Origin: Ignavibacteria bacterium
GTDB lineage: Bacteria; Bacteroidota; Ignavibacteria; Ignavibacteriales; Ignavibacteriaceae
DNA length: 64,000 nucleotides
Direction: 5' to 3'
Assembly: GCA_030693705.1 (NCBI GenBank)
Contig: JAUYAB010000022.1
Span: 1-64,000, forward strand
Positions within the stretch are counted from its first letter, which is position 1, and every line of letters begins with the position of its first letter. Position numbers and translations under genes: made by a program. Below the pieces are notes generated by a model. It was given only the letters and a program-made list of their open reading frames with translations. It did not search any database and was not told the origin of the DNA. Shown piece after piece: positions 1-10,800 of the stretch.

Positions 1-2
1 CT

Positions 3-431
3 GTTATTGAAAAGGTAAATCCGGCCTTAGCAAAGCAAAAAATTAGTGGAATATTTTCAAGTCCGCCCTATGTAGGTTTAATTGATTATCATGAGCAACA
101 TGCGTATGCATATGATTTGTTTGGATTAGAACGAAAAGACAAACTAGAAATTGGTCCATTATCAAAAGGACAGGGACGTGAAGCTAAGGAATCTTATATA
201 GAAGGAATTGTGACGGTTTTAAATAACTGTAAGAGATTTTTAGCTAATGATTACAATGTATTATTGGTTGCCAACGATAAATATAATATGTATCCAACTA
301 TTGCAGAAAAATCTGGAATGAGAATTGTCCAACAATTCAAAAGACCGGTTTTGAATAGAACAGAGAAAGATAAAGGAGCGTTTTCGGAGAGTATTTTTCA
401 TTTTAAAAAGGAGATCTTATGGATATTATAA
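3..431 (+). CDS. DNA methyltransferase, C-terminal part (5' end outside window)
   Basis: The open frame enters from the left edge and encodes 142 residues. Near the start it has the motif SSPPYVGLIDYHE. SPPY is the motif IV catalytic loop of amino-methyltransferases (N4-cytosine or N6-adenine), which transfer a methyl group from S-adenosylmethionine to an exocyclic amine. No FxGxG SAM-binding motif follows in the remaining residues, so that half must lie upstream, outside the window. The gene overlaps the next one by 13 nt in another frame, which implies translational coupling. The stretch is AT-richer than the genes after 2144, as is common for acquired defence genes. The methyltransferase call is firm; target base and specificity cannot be read from this fragment. 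Confidence 0.82.
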   Translation, partial: VIEKVNPALAKQKISGIFSSPPYVGLIDYHEQHAYAYDLFGLERKDKLEIGPLSKGQGREAKESYIEGIVTVLNNCKRFLANDYNVLLVANDKYNMYPTIAEKSGMRIVQQFKRPVLNRTEKDKGAFSESIFHFKKEILWIL

Positions 432-2134
432 CTAAAAATTTGCTTGATGATTTTTTGCAAAAATACGAGATAAATCCAATAGGTGAATCTGAAGATTTTG
501 AAAAGTTCTGTTCTTATTCAATAGTTTCAAAAGAATACAATGATGAATTTTCATTAGATGATGTATCTACTTATAAGAATCAAGGAGTTGATTCTATTGC
601 AATTATTGTCAATGGTCATTTGGTGAATGCTATAGAAGAAATTGATGATATTATAGATTTAAACAAGTATTTAGATATAACGTTTATTTTTATACAAGCT
701 AAAACTTCAAGCAAATTTGAAGGAACGGAAATAGGTAATTTCATTTTTACAGTAAAAGATTTTTTTAAAGAAACTTCAGAATTACCTATGAATGAAGCCG
801 TTAAAAAATTTACCAGATTAAAAAATTGTCTTTTCCAAAATTTTCCCAAAATGACTAAAGGTAACCCAACATGTAAGTTGTATTATGTAACAACTGGGAA
901 GTGGGTGGGGGATAAAAGTTTACAAGCAGTAATAGATGGAAACATTAAAGAATTAGAAGACACTCAACTTTTTAGTAAAGTTTTTTTTGAACCGTGTGAT
1001 GCTTCTTTAATTCAGAAATACTATCGCAAAACAAGCGAAAAAGTCAGTGCAGAATTTAATTTTGATAAATTTATAACTTTACCCAAAATCGATGGAGTAC
1101 AGGAATCATATTTTGGAATTATTTCTTTTGGTGAATTGAGGAGTATTTTAATTGATGAAAATGGGAAAATAAAGAATGTTTTTTATGACAATGTTAGAGA
1201 TTACCTTGGTGAAAATGAGGTGAATGATAAGATTAATAAAACTATCCAAAGCAAAAAATATGATTTATTTACAGTGTTAAATAATGGTATAACAATTGTC
1301 GCAGACGAAAAATCAAATAAGGGGAATGATTTTTTTATAAGTAACTACCAAGTTGTTAATGGATGTCAAACAAGTCATGTTCTTTTTAAGAATAAGGACC
1401 TCGATGGAATAAATATTACTAATATTCCGTTACGATTAATAATTACTAGTGATGAAAACATTAAAACTCAAATAACTCTCGCTACAAATCGTCAAACTTC
1501 TATTACAGAAGAACAATTAGCCGCTTTTTCCGAATTCCAAAAGAACCTAGAGTTGTATTATTATGCCTCTAAAGGTAATACAAAATTATATTACGAACGA
1601 CGTACTGGACAATATAATACTGATCCCAAGGTAATTAAAACCAGAATTGTTACAATCAAAAACCAAATAAAAGTTTTTGCATCAATGTTTCTTAATAAAC
1701 CTCATCTTGTTTCTGGTTATTACGGAAAGGTTTATAAAAGTGTTGAAGAAAACATCTTCAAAGAGGGTCATAAATATTCTCCTTATTATACAAGTGGATT
1801 AACCGCATATGTTCTTGAATATTGTTTCCGAATCAAGTCAGTAGATACAAAGTACAAGAAGGCGCGTTACCATATATTAATGCTATTCAGAATGATTGTT
1901 AATAATGAACAACTTCCAGGTTTTAATAGCAACGATTTAGATAAATATTGTTCAAAAATCCTTGAAGTTTTAAATGATAATGATCAATCGTTAGAAGTAT
2001 TTTCTAAAGTAATAAATATACTTGATGAATCAGGGATTGATATCAATAATCAAAAATTACTTTATCAAAAATCAAGCACAGATACTTTGATTGAGAAATT
2101 CAATGAAAAGTATATGCCAAAAAAGAATGAATGA
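419..2134 (+). CDS. AIPR-family protein with predicted PD-(D/E)XK-like nuclease domain
   Basis: 571 residues. The central and C-terminal parts carry the hallmark blocks of the AIPR (abortive infection phage resistance) family: NVRDYLG (258-264), NNGITIVA (288-295), QVVNGCQTS (311-319), ATNRQTS (355-361) and LYYERRTGQY (390-399). The N-terminal region has GVD58SI and FIQ93AK95TS, a D...QxK arrangement like the metal-binding core of restriction-like nucleases. The gene starts inside the end of the methyltransferase gene and shares its high AT content, so the two were probably acquired together. A role in phage restriction or abortive infection is inferred from family and context. The ATG at 419 is preceded by AAGGAG (409-414) at good spacing. 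Confidence 0.85.
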   Translation: MDIITKNLLDDFLQKYEINPIGESEDFEKFCSYSIVSKEYNDEFSLDDVSTYKNQGVDSIAIIVNGHLVNAIEEIDDIIDLNKYLDITFIFIQAKTSSKFEGTEIGNFIFTVKDFFKETSELPMNEAVKKFTRLKNCLFQNFPKMTKGNPTCKLYYVTTGKWVGDKSLQAVIDGNIKELEDTQLFSKVFFEPCDASLIQKYYRKTSEKVSAEFNFDKFITLPKIDGVQESYFGIISFGELRSILIDENGKIKNVFYDNVRDYLGENEVNDKINKTIQSKKYDLFTVLNNGITIVADEKSNKGNDFFISNYQVVNGCQTSHVLFKNKDLDGINITNIPLRLIITSDENIKTQITLATNRQTSITEEQLAAFSEFQKNLELYYYASKGNTKLYYERRTGQYNTDPKVIKTRIVTIKNQIKVFASMFLNKPHLVSGYYGKVYKSVEENIFKEGHKYSPYYTSGLTAYVLEYCFRIKSVDTKYKKARYHILMLFRMIVNNEQLPGFNSNDLDKYCSKILEVLNDNDQSLEVFSKVINILDESGIDINNQKLLYQKSSTDTLIEKFNEKYMPKKNE

Positions 2135-2143
2135 GGAATCTTA

Positions 2144-2509
2144 ATGAACTCCAAACAAAAACTATTAGTCCTCTTTCCAAATCCAAACCCGGAAAGAAAT
2201 TATAAAATAATTCACACGGCGCACGAGTTCACTTCTGTTTGTCCCGTTACCGGGCAGCCCGATTTTGGAAAGATCACACTCGAATATATTGCAGAAGGTT
2301 TGTGCGTTGAATTAAAAAGTTACAAATTTTATTTGCAGTCTTTCCGCAATGATGGAATTTATTTTGAAGCAGTGACGAACAAAATCTTGAACGATCTTGT
2401 TGAACTGATGCAGCCGAGATATATGAAAATCACCAGCGACTTTAATATGCGCGGCGGCATTTCATCCGTTATTGAAGCGGTTTATCAATCTCCTAATTTT
2501 TCCAATTAA
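2144..2509 (+). CDS. queF: NADPH-dependent 7-cyano-7-deazaguanine reductase
   Basis: 121 residues, a single-domain (type I) QueF. It reduces preQ0 to preQ1 with two NADPH in the synthesis of queuosine, a modified base of tRNA anticodons. The catalytic pair is visible as Cys33 (SVCPVTGQPDFG) and Asp40. The family motif ELKSYKFY lies at 56-63, and PRYMKI plus RGGIS are conserved near the end. In the Bacillus enzyme, as I recall it, the block around residue 73 reads FHED; here it is YFEA, so the Glu is kept but the His is Phe. No other queuosine gene is in the window. GC content changes noticeably between the preceding AIPR gene and this one, suggesting that native sequence resumes here. Confidence 0.93.
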   Translation: MNSKQKLLVLFPNPNPERNYKIIHTAHEFTSVCPVTGQPDFGKITLEYIAEGLCVELKSYKFYLQSFRNDGIYFEAVTNKILNDLVELMQPRYMKITSDFNMRGGISSVIEAVYQSPNFSN

Positions 2510-2517
2510 AGCAACGT

Positions 2518-5082
2518 ATGAAATCAAAAGAAGAAATACAGAACGAATTTTTTGCAAAGAAAGAAAAACTTCTCACCGCAGAAAACATATTAAAAGATTC
2601 ACTCGCTTTTTCTTTTGAGTACAGTGTTTTAGTTGAAAATTTGCTTAGAGAAATTTCTGCGGAACTGCATTATCCGTTTGCCCTGGCTTCTGCGGGAAGT
2701 TTCAGCCGCCGCGAGCTTTCTCCTTATTCCGATATTGATATTATGTTCATCGTGCCTTCAGGAAAAGAATCTGAGGAAAGTATTAAAGATATTGTTACCC
2801 GCTGCTGGGATTTTGGTCTGGAGGTTTCTCACACCATCCGCGAACTTTCAGACATCAAACGATTCTTAAAAGAAGACCTTCACACCTTCACTCAATTTTT
2901 TGAAACACGCTACATCTTCGGTTCGCTTGAATTGTTTAACAAATGGAATTTGCTTTTATTTGAAACGATTACCGACAAAGTAAAGAAACAAATCTTTACC
3001 GAGTTCCTTTCCGACCGCGATGAACGCTACACCAAGTACGGCAACTCCCCCAAAGTAATTGAACCGAACGTAAAACTTTCCGCCGGCGGGCAGCGCGATA
3101 TTCAAATGATCGAATGGATCTACATTCTGCTCAACAAAGAAATATTAAATAAGCAGTCGGAGCAATCGCAGACCGAATCATTCATCTCGCTTCTTTCGGA
3201 ACATGAATACACAACCCCAAAAGAATGTCATCGCTTGTTAAACGGATTTAAATTCATTTTAAAGATCAGAAACCTTCTTCACTTTCTGCACAAACAAAAA
3301 AACGACCGGTTGGAGTTTGCTGATCAGCTGACGATTGCAGAACTGTTGCATTACGGAGAAGGCGGGTATAAAAAAATGATGAAAGAATATTTTGACTCTT
3401 CAAATGTTATTTATCGCTTTAACCGTTCGTTCACAAAAAAAATGCGTGCGGTAATTACAACTTCTCTTCCCGATCTACTTTCAATTGATCTTGATGATGA
3501 TTTTAAATTAAAGGGAGATATCATCTATTTTACCGGGCAGCGGTTTCTTACCATCTCCGAAATCTTCCGCGGTTTTTATTACCGGGGAATGCACGAGGCA
3601 AACTTCGACGAAAATTTTAGAATGCAGATCATCGATAGCCTCGATCAGCATACGGTTAAAGGCGATGCGGAGTCTTCAACATTCTTTAGAGAAATTCTCC
3701 GCCTTCCGAAGAACGTTGGAAAAACTTTATCGGTTATGAATGAGCTCGGCATTCTTGATGCATTTCTTCCCGAATTTCATGACATGAACGGCTACATGCA
3801 GCACGGTGTTTACCATTGTTACACCGCCGATGAACACACGTTGATGACGATCCAGAATGTTGAAAAATTAGAGAACGATACTACCGAACTTGGAAACATT
3901 TATAACAACTTAAAAGAAAAAGAAATTCTTGTTCTTGGTTTGCTTTTCCACGACATCGCAAAACCGATTAACGTTAGCGGACACGAAATTATCGGTGCGG
4001 AAATGGCGGCGTCTATCATGCAGCGGCTTGGATACGGCGATGCGGAAATTGAAAAAGTTTCTTTCCTTGTACGCTACCATTTGCAGATGGAGCAGATAGC
4101 CTTCCGCAGAAATTTAAATGATGCAGAAACTTTGAACAGTTTTGTTGAAGTTTTTCCCAATGTTGAATTGCTCGAACTTCTTTACTTACTAACTTACGCT
4201 GATCTTTCGGCGGTTAATCCTGCACTGTGGACATCCTGGAAATATGAAATGCTGAACGAATTGTTCCGCAAAGCTAAAGCGATGATCCTCGATCATATTT
4301 CCGGCGAGGAATTACTTTTTGCTTCTACTCTTGTGCAGCCGGAAGAAATTTCCAAATATTCAGATGCAATTTCCGAAGACCACGTGAAGGATCATATTGA
4401 TTCTATTAACGATACAAGCTACGCCTCTTTTTATTCCGATGAAGAGATCGCTTTTCATATTGAAGAAATTCTTTCCGGTGTTCAGGTTTCTGTCTCGTTT
4501 AAGGAGATGGAAAGTTTTACAAACGTTACCGTTATTTCAAAAGATTCACCTTTCCTTCTTTCCAAATTGTGCGGAGTGTTATCGATAAACGATCTGAATA
4601 TTCACGACGCGAAAATCTTTACGCGCAAAGACGGAATTATCATCGATAACTTTAACGTAACGGATTTCCGCTCGAACGAAAAAGTTGACGCCGGACGCTA
4701 CGCAAAAATTGAAGAGGATTTCTCTCTCGTTCTTTCCGGTTTAAAAGAATTAAACACCGAAATGAAAAAGATGAAATCGAAATGGTGGCGCATCGAAAAC
4801 AAATTCTTTAAGCGTCCCGGCAAAGTAAAAATTAAATTTGAAGAACAGGAAAAATTCACCATCATCGATGTATTTTCTCCCGACCGCCTTGGCTTTCTCT
4901 ATCACGTTACAAACAAACTGAACGAACTTGGTCTCAGCATTTACTTTGCCAAGATCGGAACACGCGGCGACGACATTATTGATGCATTCTACGTGCTCGA
5001 TAGTCAGCAGAAAAAAGTTTCTGAAAATTTTTATTCGTTCATCGAATCCGAATTAACCGAAGCGATCAACCAGATTTTATAA
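2518..5082 (+). CDS. glnD: [Protein-PII] uridylyltransferase/uridylyl-removing enzyme
   Basis: 854 residues, close to the usual 850-930 for GlnD. The order is classical: nucleotidyltransferase domain with GS (60-61) and the metal-binding DID (72-74), a linker helical domain, an HD phosphohydrolase domain with FHDIAKP near residue 478, and two C-terminal ACT domains (about 665-740 and 780-850) that sense glutamine. The enzyme adds or removes UMP on PII signalling proteins according to nitrogen status. It follows queF by 8 nt and precedes murI by 11 nt, so these genes may be co-transcribed. No glnB or glnA is in the window. Confidence 0.93.
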   Translation: MKSKEEIQNEFFAKKEKLLTAENILKDSLAFSFEYSVLVENLLREISAELHYPFALASAGSFSRRELSPYSDIDIMFIVPSGKESEESIKDIVTRCWDFGLEVSHTIRELSDIKRFLKEDLHTFTQFFETRYIFGSLELFNKWNLLLFETITDKVKKQIFTEFLSDRDERYTKYGNSPKVIEPNVKLSAGGQRDIQMIEWIYILLNKEILNKQSEQSQTESFISLLSEHEYTTPKECHRLLNGFKFILKIRNLLHFLHKQKNDRLEFADQLTIAELLHYGEGGYKKMMKEYFDSSNVIYRFNRSFTKKMRAVITTSLPDLLSIDLDDDFKLKGDIIYFTGQRFLTISEIFRGFYYRGMHEANFDENFRMQIIDSLDQHTVKGDAESSTFFREILRLPKNVGKTLSVMNELGILDAFLPEFHDMNGYMQHGVYHCYTADEHTLMTIQNVEKLENDTTELGNIYNNLKEKEILVLGLLFHDIAKPINVSGHEIIGAEMAASIMQRLGYGDAEIEKVSFLVRYHLQMEQIAFRRNLNDAETLNSFVEVFPNVELLELLYLLTYADLSAVNPALWTSWKYEMLNELFRKAKAMILDHISGEELLFASTLVQPEEISKYSDAISEDHVKDHIDSINDTSYASFYSDEEIAFHIEEILSGVQVSVSFKEMESFTNVTVISKDSPFLLSKLCGVLSINDLNIHDAKIFTRKDGIIIDNFNVTDFRSNEKVDAGRYAKIEEDFSLVLSGLKELNTEMKKMKSKWWRIENKFFKRPGKVKIKFEEQEKFTIIDVFSPDRLGFLYHVTNKLNELGLSIYFAKIGTRGDDIIDAFYVLDSQQKKVSENFYSFIESELTEAINQIL

Positions 5083-5093
5083 GGAATAGATTT

Positions 5094-5918
5094 TTGAACT
5101 TCATGGAAAAAGCAAAACCGATCGGCGTATTTGATTCCGGTATCGGCGGACTGACCGTCGTGCGGCAAATTGCCTCTACACTGCCGAATGAAAGCATCGT
5201 TTATTTCGGCGATACCGCCCGCGTTCCCTACGGTTCAAAATCGAACGATACCGTTATTGAATACGCTCTGCAAGACGCTCATTTCTTAATTGAAAAAAAT
5301 GTTAAGGCGATTGTTGTAGCCTGTAACACCGTTTCTGCAATTGCGTTAAATGTTTTAAAAGAAAAATTCACTGTTCCGATTATCGGGATGATAACACCCG
5401 GTTCGCAGCTTGCGTTAAAACATTCGCAGACGAAACGAATTGGAGTTATCGGCACAAGAGCCACAATTTCAAATCATGCCTACTTAAATGAATTGAAAAA
5501 ACACGACACGGAAGTTGAAGTGTTTGAGCAAGCGTGTCCTCTTTTTGTTCCTCTTGCGGAAGAAGGCTGGACAGACCACGAAGCCACGAAGTTAATTGCC
5601 GAAGAATATTTAAAAGAACTGCGCGACTTGAATATTGATACGCTTGTCCTCGGCTGTACGCACTACCCGCTTCTCTCAAAGATCATTCAACAAGTAATTG
5701 GAGATAAAGTAAAGTTGATTGATTCGGGTGTCGCGTCCGCTGAAATTGTCCGGCAGGAAATTAACCGCATCGGATTGGAAACAAACTCTCACGCGCTTGG
5801 CTATCAAGACTTTTACGTAAGCGATATTCCCACCACATTTAAAAAAGTTGCCGAATTATTTTTGGGGCAGACCATTCTTAACGTAAAGAAAATTGATCTG
5901 GAAGAATTGCAGAAATAA
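5094..5918 (+). CDS. murI: Glutamate racemase
   Basis: 274 residues. It converts L-glutamate to D-glutamate for peptidoglycan. The two catalytic cysteines are Cys77 (VACNTVSA) and Cys188 (LGCTHYPLL), with the substrate-binding DSGIGG at 14-19 and PYGSK at 45-49. Start choice: AAGGA at 5081-5085 is 8 nt before the TTG at 5094, while the in-frame ATG at 5103 is 17 nt away. The TTG start is therefore preferred, although ATG gives the more usual N-terminus (MEKAKPIGVFDSG). It is probably the last gene of a queF-glnD-murI run. Confidence 0.93.
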   Translation: MNFMEKAKPIGVFDSGIGGLTVVRQIASTLPNESIVYFGDTARVPYGSKSNDTVIEYALQDAHFLIEKNVKAIVVACNTVSAIALNVLKEKFTVPIIGMITPGSQLALKHSQTKRIGVIGTRATISNHAYLNELKKHDTEVEVFEQACPLFVPLAEEGWTDHEATKLIAEEYLKELRDLNIDTLVLGCTHYPLLSKIIQQVIGDKVKLIDSGVASAEIVRQEINRIGLETNSHALGYQDFYVSDIPTTFKKVAELFLGQTILNVKKIDLEELQK

Positions 5919-5970
5919 ATGGAAGACCACCCCTTCTTGTAAAAAAAACCGAGATATTTTCATTTTCTTC

Positions 5971-5999
5971 TTGACATACTTGTTTTATATCCTTAATAT
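5971..5999 (+). promoter_or_regulatory. Sigma-70-like promoter upstream of the FG-GAP gene
   Basis: TTGACA (5971-5976), a 17-nt spacer and TAATAT (5994-5999) form a near-consensus promoter. It would give a 5' leader of about 225 nt before the ATG at 6234. The rest of 5919-6233 shows no other clear feature. The match is by eye and start-site data are absent. Confidence 0.5.
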
Positions 6000-6233
6000 C
6001 TTCTCAGAAAAAATAAATTATTCTTATTTGTTCCTTTATTTGGTTGGATGGACTTAAGTTCTTGTGTTTAAATGACTCATAATTCTTAAAGTATAACTAA
6101 CGTAAAGGGGTTATATGATAACCTTTTTTAGAACTGTTCAAAATAATTTCTTCTTACTTCCGCTTTGCAACACTTGTTGCTTGTTCCTATTTATATGGAG
6201 TTTTACTCCCCACTCTTTTATAACTTTAAGAGA

Positions 6234-7814
6234 ATGTATGCTGTGAAAACATACACATTCTTTAGCCTTATTTTCTTTCTCCTTTTCTTTTGCACAAATG
6301 AAACATATAGTCAGGACAGCCTCTACCTTGTAGATACCCTTACCGGCACAGCAACAAATAACAAACTCTGGAAGGCGCAAGGCATTGACGATTTTAATGG
6401 TGACGGTTATACTGACTTTATTGTATGCTATAACAATTACACCGATTTATGCTTAGGCAATCCCAACTTCACTATTAAACATGCACATCGTTTTAACACC
6501 GGATTTGCTTATGGCATTGGTGATGTTAACGGAGACGGTTATAAAGACTTGATGTTAATATCGTCGGATTCTTTAGGCCCTTATGGAGAAGTGATAGTAG
6601 GCGGAAAAGAAATTGACATAATACCGAAGTTTAGATTTTATATTCCTATTTATTGGCATATGTCTACTTCAACAAACATATATGAATTAGGAGATTTAAA
6701 TAAAGACGGATACAATGATTTTGCAATTGCCTCACCTTATAACTGGACGGACGGGCTTGGCAGAGTTTACTTATTTAAAGGAGGAGAAACACTTGTTGAT
6801 ACTCCATGGGTAATACTTAAAACTACTCTTGGAATTGGAACACATTTCTTTGGGTCCTCGGTGCTAGGAATTGGTGATTACAATGATGATAGTTATGATG
6901 ATTTTCTTGTTACCGATCCTACTTTATCTTTAGATTCTGATAAAGTTTACCTCTATTTAGGTAACAAGGATAGTATAAATGCTGCACCCTATAAAACTTT
7001 TGGACCGCCAACATTTCATGTCTTATCGGATGTAAAGGCTGCTGGTGATTTAAATGGAGGTGGAAAGAGAGATTTTATAATTTCATCGTACGATAATACA
7101 AAAGCCTATATCTATTTGGATGCTGATTCTGTGACTTTTGATGCTTCCCAGCTTGGTAAAGGAAGTGTTGTTTCTATCGGAACCGGGGGAGACATTAACA
7201 ATGATGGATTTGACGATTTTTTAATAGGCAGTGATGGCTATAAAAAAGATAGCGTTTATATTGGAAAATTTGTCGTTTTCTTTGGAAAGCCAAATATTGA
7301 TACTTCCTATAACTTCAGCATAGAAGGCTACCAGCAATATAGCAGTTTTGCTAAAAACCTATCTATTCCCGGAGACTTAAACGGAGATGGATATGCGGAT
7401 GTTTTTGTATTAGCTCCTTCATATAGAAATTATGATAATGTCGATAGTACGGTTGGCAGATTATATATTTACTCATATAAGAAAGTAACCGGGATAAATA
7501 AAAAAGACATAAATCCGCCAACAGAATTTAGATTAAATCAGAATTATCCAAATCCCTTTAACCCAACAACAGTACTAAGTTTTCAGTTATCGGTTGAGAG
7601 CTATGTAACGCTAAAAGTTTACACCTTACTAGGACAAGAACTTGTAGTGTTAAAAAATAACGAAATACAAAGTGCAGGAGAGCAAAAGATAGCATTTGAT
7701 GCGAACAAGTATAACCTAAGCAGCGGGGTATACTTTTTAGAGATGAATGCTGTAAATACTAATTCACAAACAACCCAATATCATAAGGAGATTAAAATGC
7801 TTTACCTCAAATAA
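6234..7814 (+). CDS. Secreted FG-GAP repeat protein with type IX sorting domain
   Basis: 526 residues from the chosen ATG. The N-terminus is a strong signal peptide (MYAVKTYTFFSLIFFLL then TYSQ). The open frame extends upstream to a TTG at 6165, but that would bury the signal peptide. At least seven integrin-like FG-GAP/VCBS blades follow, each with a calcium-loop pattern such as DFNGDGYTDF, DVNGDGYKDL, DLNKDGYNDF, DINNDGFDDF and DLNGDGYADV. Together they should form a beta-propeller. The last 100 residues are a T9SS type A sorting domain beginning NQNYPNPFNPTT and ending in a lysine. The protein is therefore expected to cross the outer membrane by type IX secretion and be anchored or released. 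Ligand unknown. The gingipain-like gene follows and may share its transcript. Confidence 0.85.
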   Translation: MYAVKTYTFFSLIFFLLFFCTNETYSQDSLYLVDTLTGTATNNKLWKAQGIDDFNGDGYTDFIVCYNNYTDLCLGNPNFTIKHAHRFNTGFAYGIGDVNGDGYKDLMLISSDSLGPYGEVIVGGKEIDIIPKFRFYIPIYWHMSTSTNIYELGDLNKDGYNDFAIASPYNWTDGLGRVYLFKGGETLVDTPWVILKTTLGIGTHFFGSSVLGIGDYNDDSYDDFLVTDPTLSLDSDKVYLYLGNKDSINAAPYKTFGPPTFHVLSDVKAAGDLNGGGKRDFIISSYDNTKAYIYLDADSVTFDASQLGKGSVVSIGTGGDINNDGFDDFLIGSDGYKKDSVYIGKFVVFFGKPNIDTSYNFSIEGYQQYSSFAKNLSIPGDLNGDGYADVFVLAPSYRNYDNVDSTVGRLYIYSYKKVTGINKKDINPPTEFRLNQNYPNPFNPTTVLSFQLSVESYVTLKVYTLLGQELVVLKNNEIQSAGEQKIAFDANKYNLSSGVYFLEMNAVNTNSQTTQYHKEIKMLYLK

Positions 7815-7888
7815 CTTCTGTATTAATGGTTTTTAGTTATGTCAGGTTCGTTAAACTAATTTCAAAACAAAATTATATAGGTGGTATT

Positions 7889-10800
7889 ATGAAAAACAAC
7901 TATTTTTCAATCGCGGTTTGTAAAAGTTCATTCTTAAGGATTCTCTTTGTACTGTTATTTGTAACATTTCTGTGCACTGATTTATTCCCTCAAATATCCC
8001 GATCAATAAGTTTCCCTTCCGGTTCATTATTATTAACGAATGAGACTGCCAAAGATAATAATGAGTATCTTCATGTTTCATTGGCAAGCCTTCAACGTGC
8101 AAGGGAGCAAGGAAAACCTGAGTTACCCGTTAAGTATCTAAAACTATTGCTTCCGCCAAATACAAAGGTAAAAGAGATCAACATTACTAATGTAAAAAAG
8201 ACGGATTATAAAATTAATTATAAAATATTCCCGGGGCAGTTACCGGAACCAACCGCTATTAATTCGGGCGGGCAAACATTTATTTCGCCTGATAAAAAGA
8301 TTTATGAGTCGGTAAATCCATACCCGGCAAAAGCTGTTCAGGTTGTTAACCACTCATACTTTGACGGAAATAATAGCATTGTTACAATAGCTATTTACCC
8401 GGCACAATACTTTCCCCTTGAAAACAAAATAGAATTTAGTACGGATATTACATACAGTCTTGTATTAGAAAGTTATACAGGCAATATATCGGTTAAGCCA
8501 AAGTTCAGAGCGCCGGAGGATCAAAAAGTATATGATGATATTTTAAAAGCTGTTATTGACAACCAGGAAGATATTCCGGCTTATCAAATAAAGCCTCTTT
8601 CTTTTAAGAAAGAAACTTCAACTTTAAACCAGCTATCAACACAAGACGCTTTACCTTTTTACAAATATGTAATAGTAACAACCAATACTTTAAAGAACAG
8701 TTTTAAAAAATTTGTTGATTGGAAGCGACGGAAAGGACTAAATATTGGCGTTGTTACGATAGAGGATATCCTGGCTAATTATACGGCAGGAGACCTGGTT
8801 TCCAGTATTAACGATCCCGCAGGAAATCTCCGGCAATATTTAGGAGACGGTTACGCTAGTGGCGTTACTATGTATGCACTATTAGCCGATTCATTATTGC
8901 CAAACAACCAGCATAGTGTGGCGTTAAGATATGGATGCGGTACGAACAATACTTGGGATTATACTTACTGGGAATATATTAATGGGCAATGGGTTTTGGT
9001 TACAATACCCGATTTCTATAAAGTACCTAATGATCTTTATTTTTCTGAATTTTCGGGGAATTGGAATGTTGATGGCGCTGATGGGGATGCTGTAATTAGA
9101 TACGGTGAGCTAACAGGTGATGATGTAAGTTACAGCCCAAATATTTTTGTTGGAAGAATGTATTTTGCTAATTCAACCGAAGTGGCAAATTGGACGCAAA
9201 AGGAAATTGAATATGAACAAAATCCGTTTAAGGGGAATTACAGCAATGTAACAAAAAATTTATGGAGTATATCTGACGACATGCAATATTATAATCAAGA
9301 CGCGCAGGTAGAAGCATTTATACCTACTTCTATATCAAATACTTCTTTACACGAAGTGCCTGGACCATATGCAACAGCCACAACAGCGCCTCTCGGGACA
9401 GATGTAATAAATGCACTAAATACAGGTTATGGATTTTACAATATTTATAATCACGGAATGCCTGATGTCTATGATGTAAGTAATTCCGGGAATAATAAAC
9501 GTCCATGGAAAGGTATTGTACGGTTACGCACTGATCCTACTCCAGGCGGATATGAGGAAGTGAATTCTTTTGATAACATAACGGCTAATAATACAAGTAC
9601 TATCGTTTATTCTATCGCGTGTGATGTTGCCCAGCCTGATTATACCATTCGTTCTTTGGGTGATATTTATACAACACTTAGTAATAGTGGCGGTACGGCT
9701 TTTCTTGGTAACACAAAAGTTGGCTGGGTTAGCTCTTCTTATTGTTTACATGAAGCATTTGTAACTGCTTTATATAATGGTGGTCTTTATAATTTAGGTC
9801 AGGCAGAAGCTGTCTCAAAATATACAAACACTGCTGAACAACATTTTCTTGCACTGTCTCATAATTTGTTGGGTGATCCGGAAATGCCAATCTGGACAGC
9901 TATACCATCTCAATTAAGTAGTATAACGGTTTCAGATGCCGGTAATTCTATAACTGTTAATGCAGGAACAAGCGGTAGTAAAATATGTGTTAGCAGTCTT
10001 GATAACGGGAACAGCTACTACTTATCCGTTAATGCTTCAAGCTATTCATTTTCAACCTCGGTTAGACCCTTGTATATTACAATAACCAATCACAACTATA
10101 TTCCCTATAGCGCTGTAACTGGCGGTACAATTTCAAGTAACACAACTATTTATAATAACGCAAAAGTTTTAAGCAACTTGACAATAAACAGCGGTGTTAC
10201 ATTAACCGTACAGCCCGGAGTTAATTTAACTTTTGCAAGCGGCGCTTCACTAATTGTTAATGGTACCCTTAACGCAGCTGGTACAAGCACGGACAAAATT
10301 ACCTTTGATAGAAGCGGAGCTAGTGGTACTTGGAATGGAATAGTTTTTAATTCCGGCTCAAGCGGAAGCATTGACTACTGCAATATTTCACATGCAACAA
10401 CCGGTATTACCTGCAGCTCTACTCTGCCGATGATAAGGCATAACACAATTACAAATAACACTACCGGTATTTCTGTTTCAAACGTAGGTACACCTTCAAA
10501 TGAGATTTCATATAACACCATTCAATCAAATACAAATCGAGGGATAAATCTTGTAAGCACTTCACCTAAGATTTATAATAACACTATCAGCAATAATGCC
10601 TTTACGGGTATCTCATGCGGATACTACTCCAGTCCTTATCTCTCCGGAAATTTGATTAGCGGTCATTCGTCCAGCGGCGTCTATTGTTCTTATTATAGCT
10701 CAGCCCTATTTGTTCCCTGGAATGCTTACGGCTACTACTGGAGCGCAGGATACAATCAAATTCTGGATAATATGGGAACGGGTATTTCTGCTTCATATTG

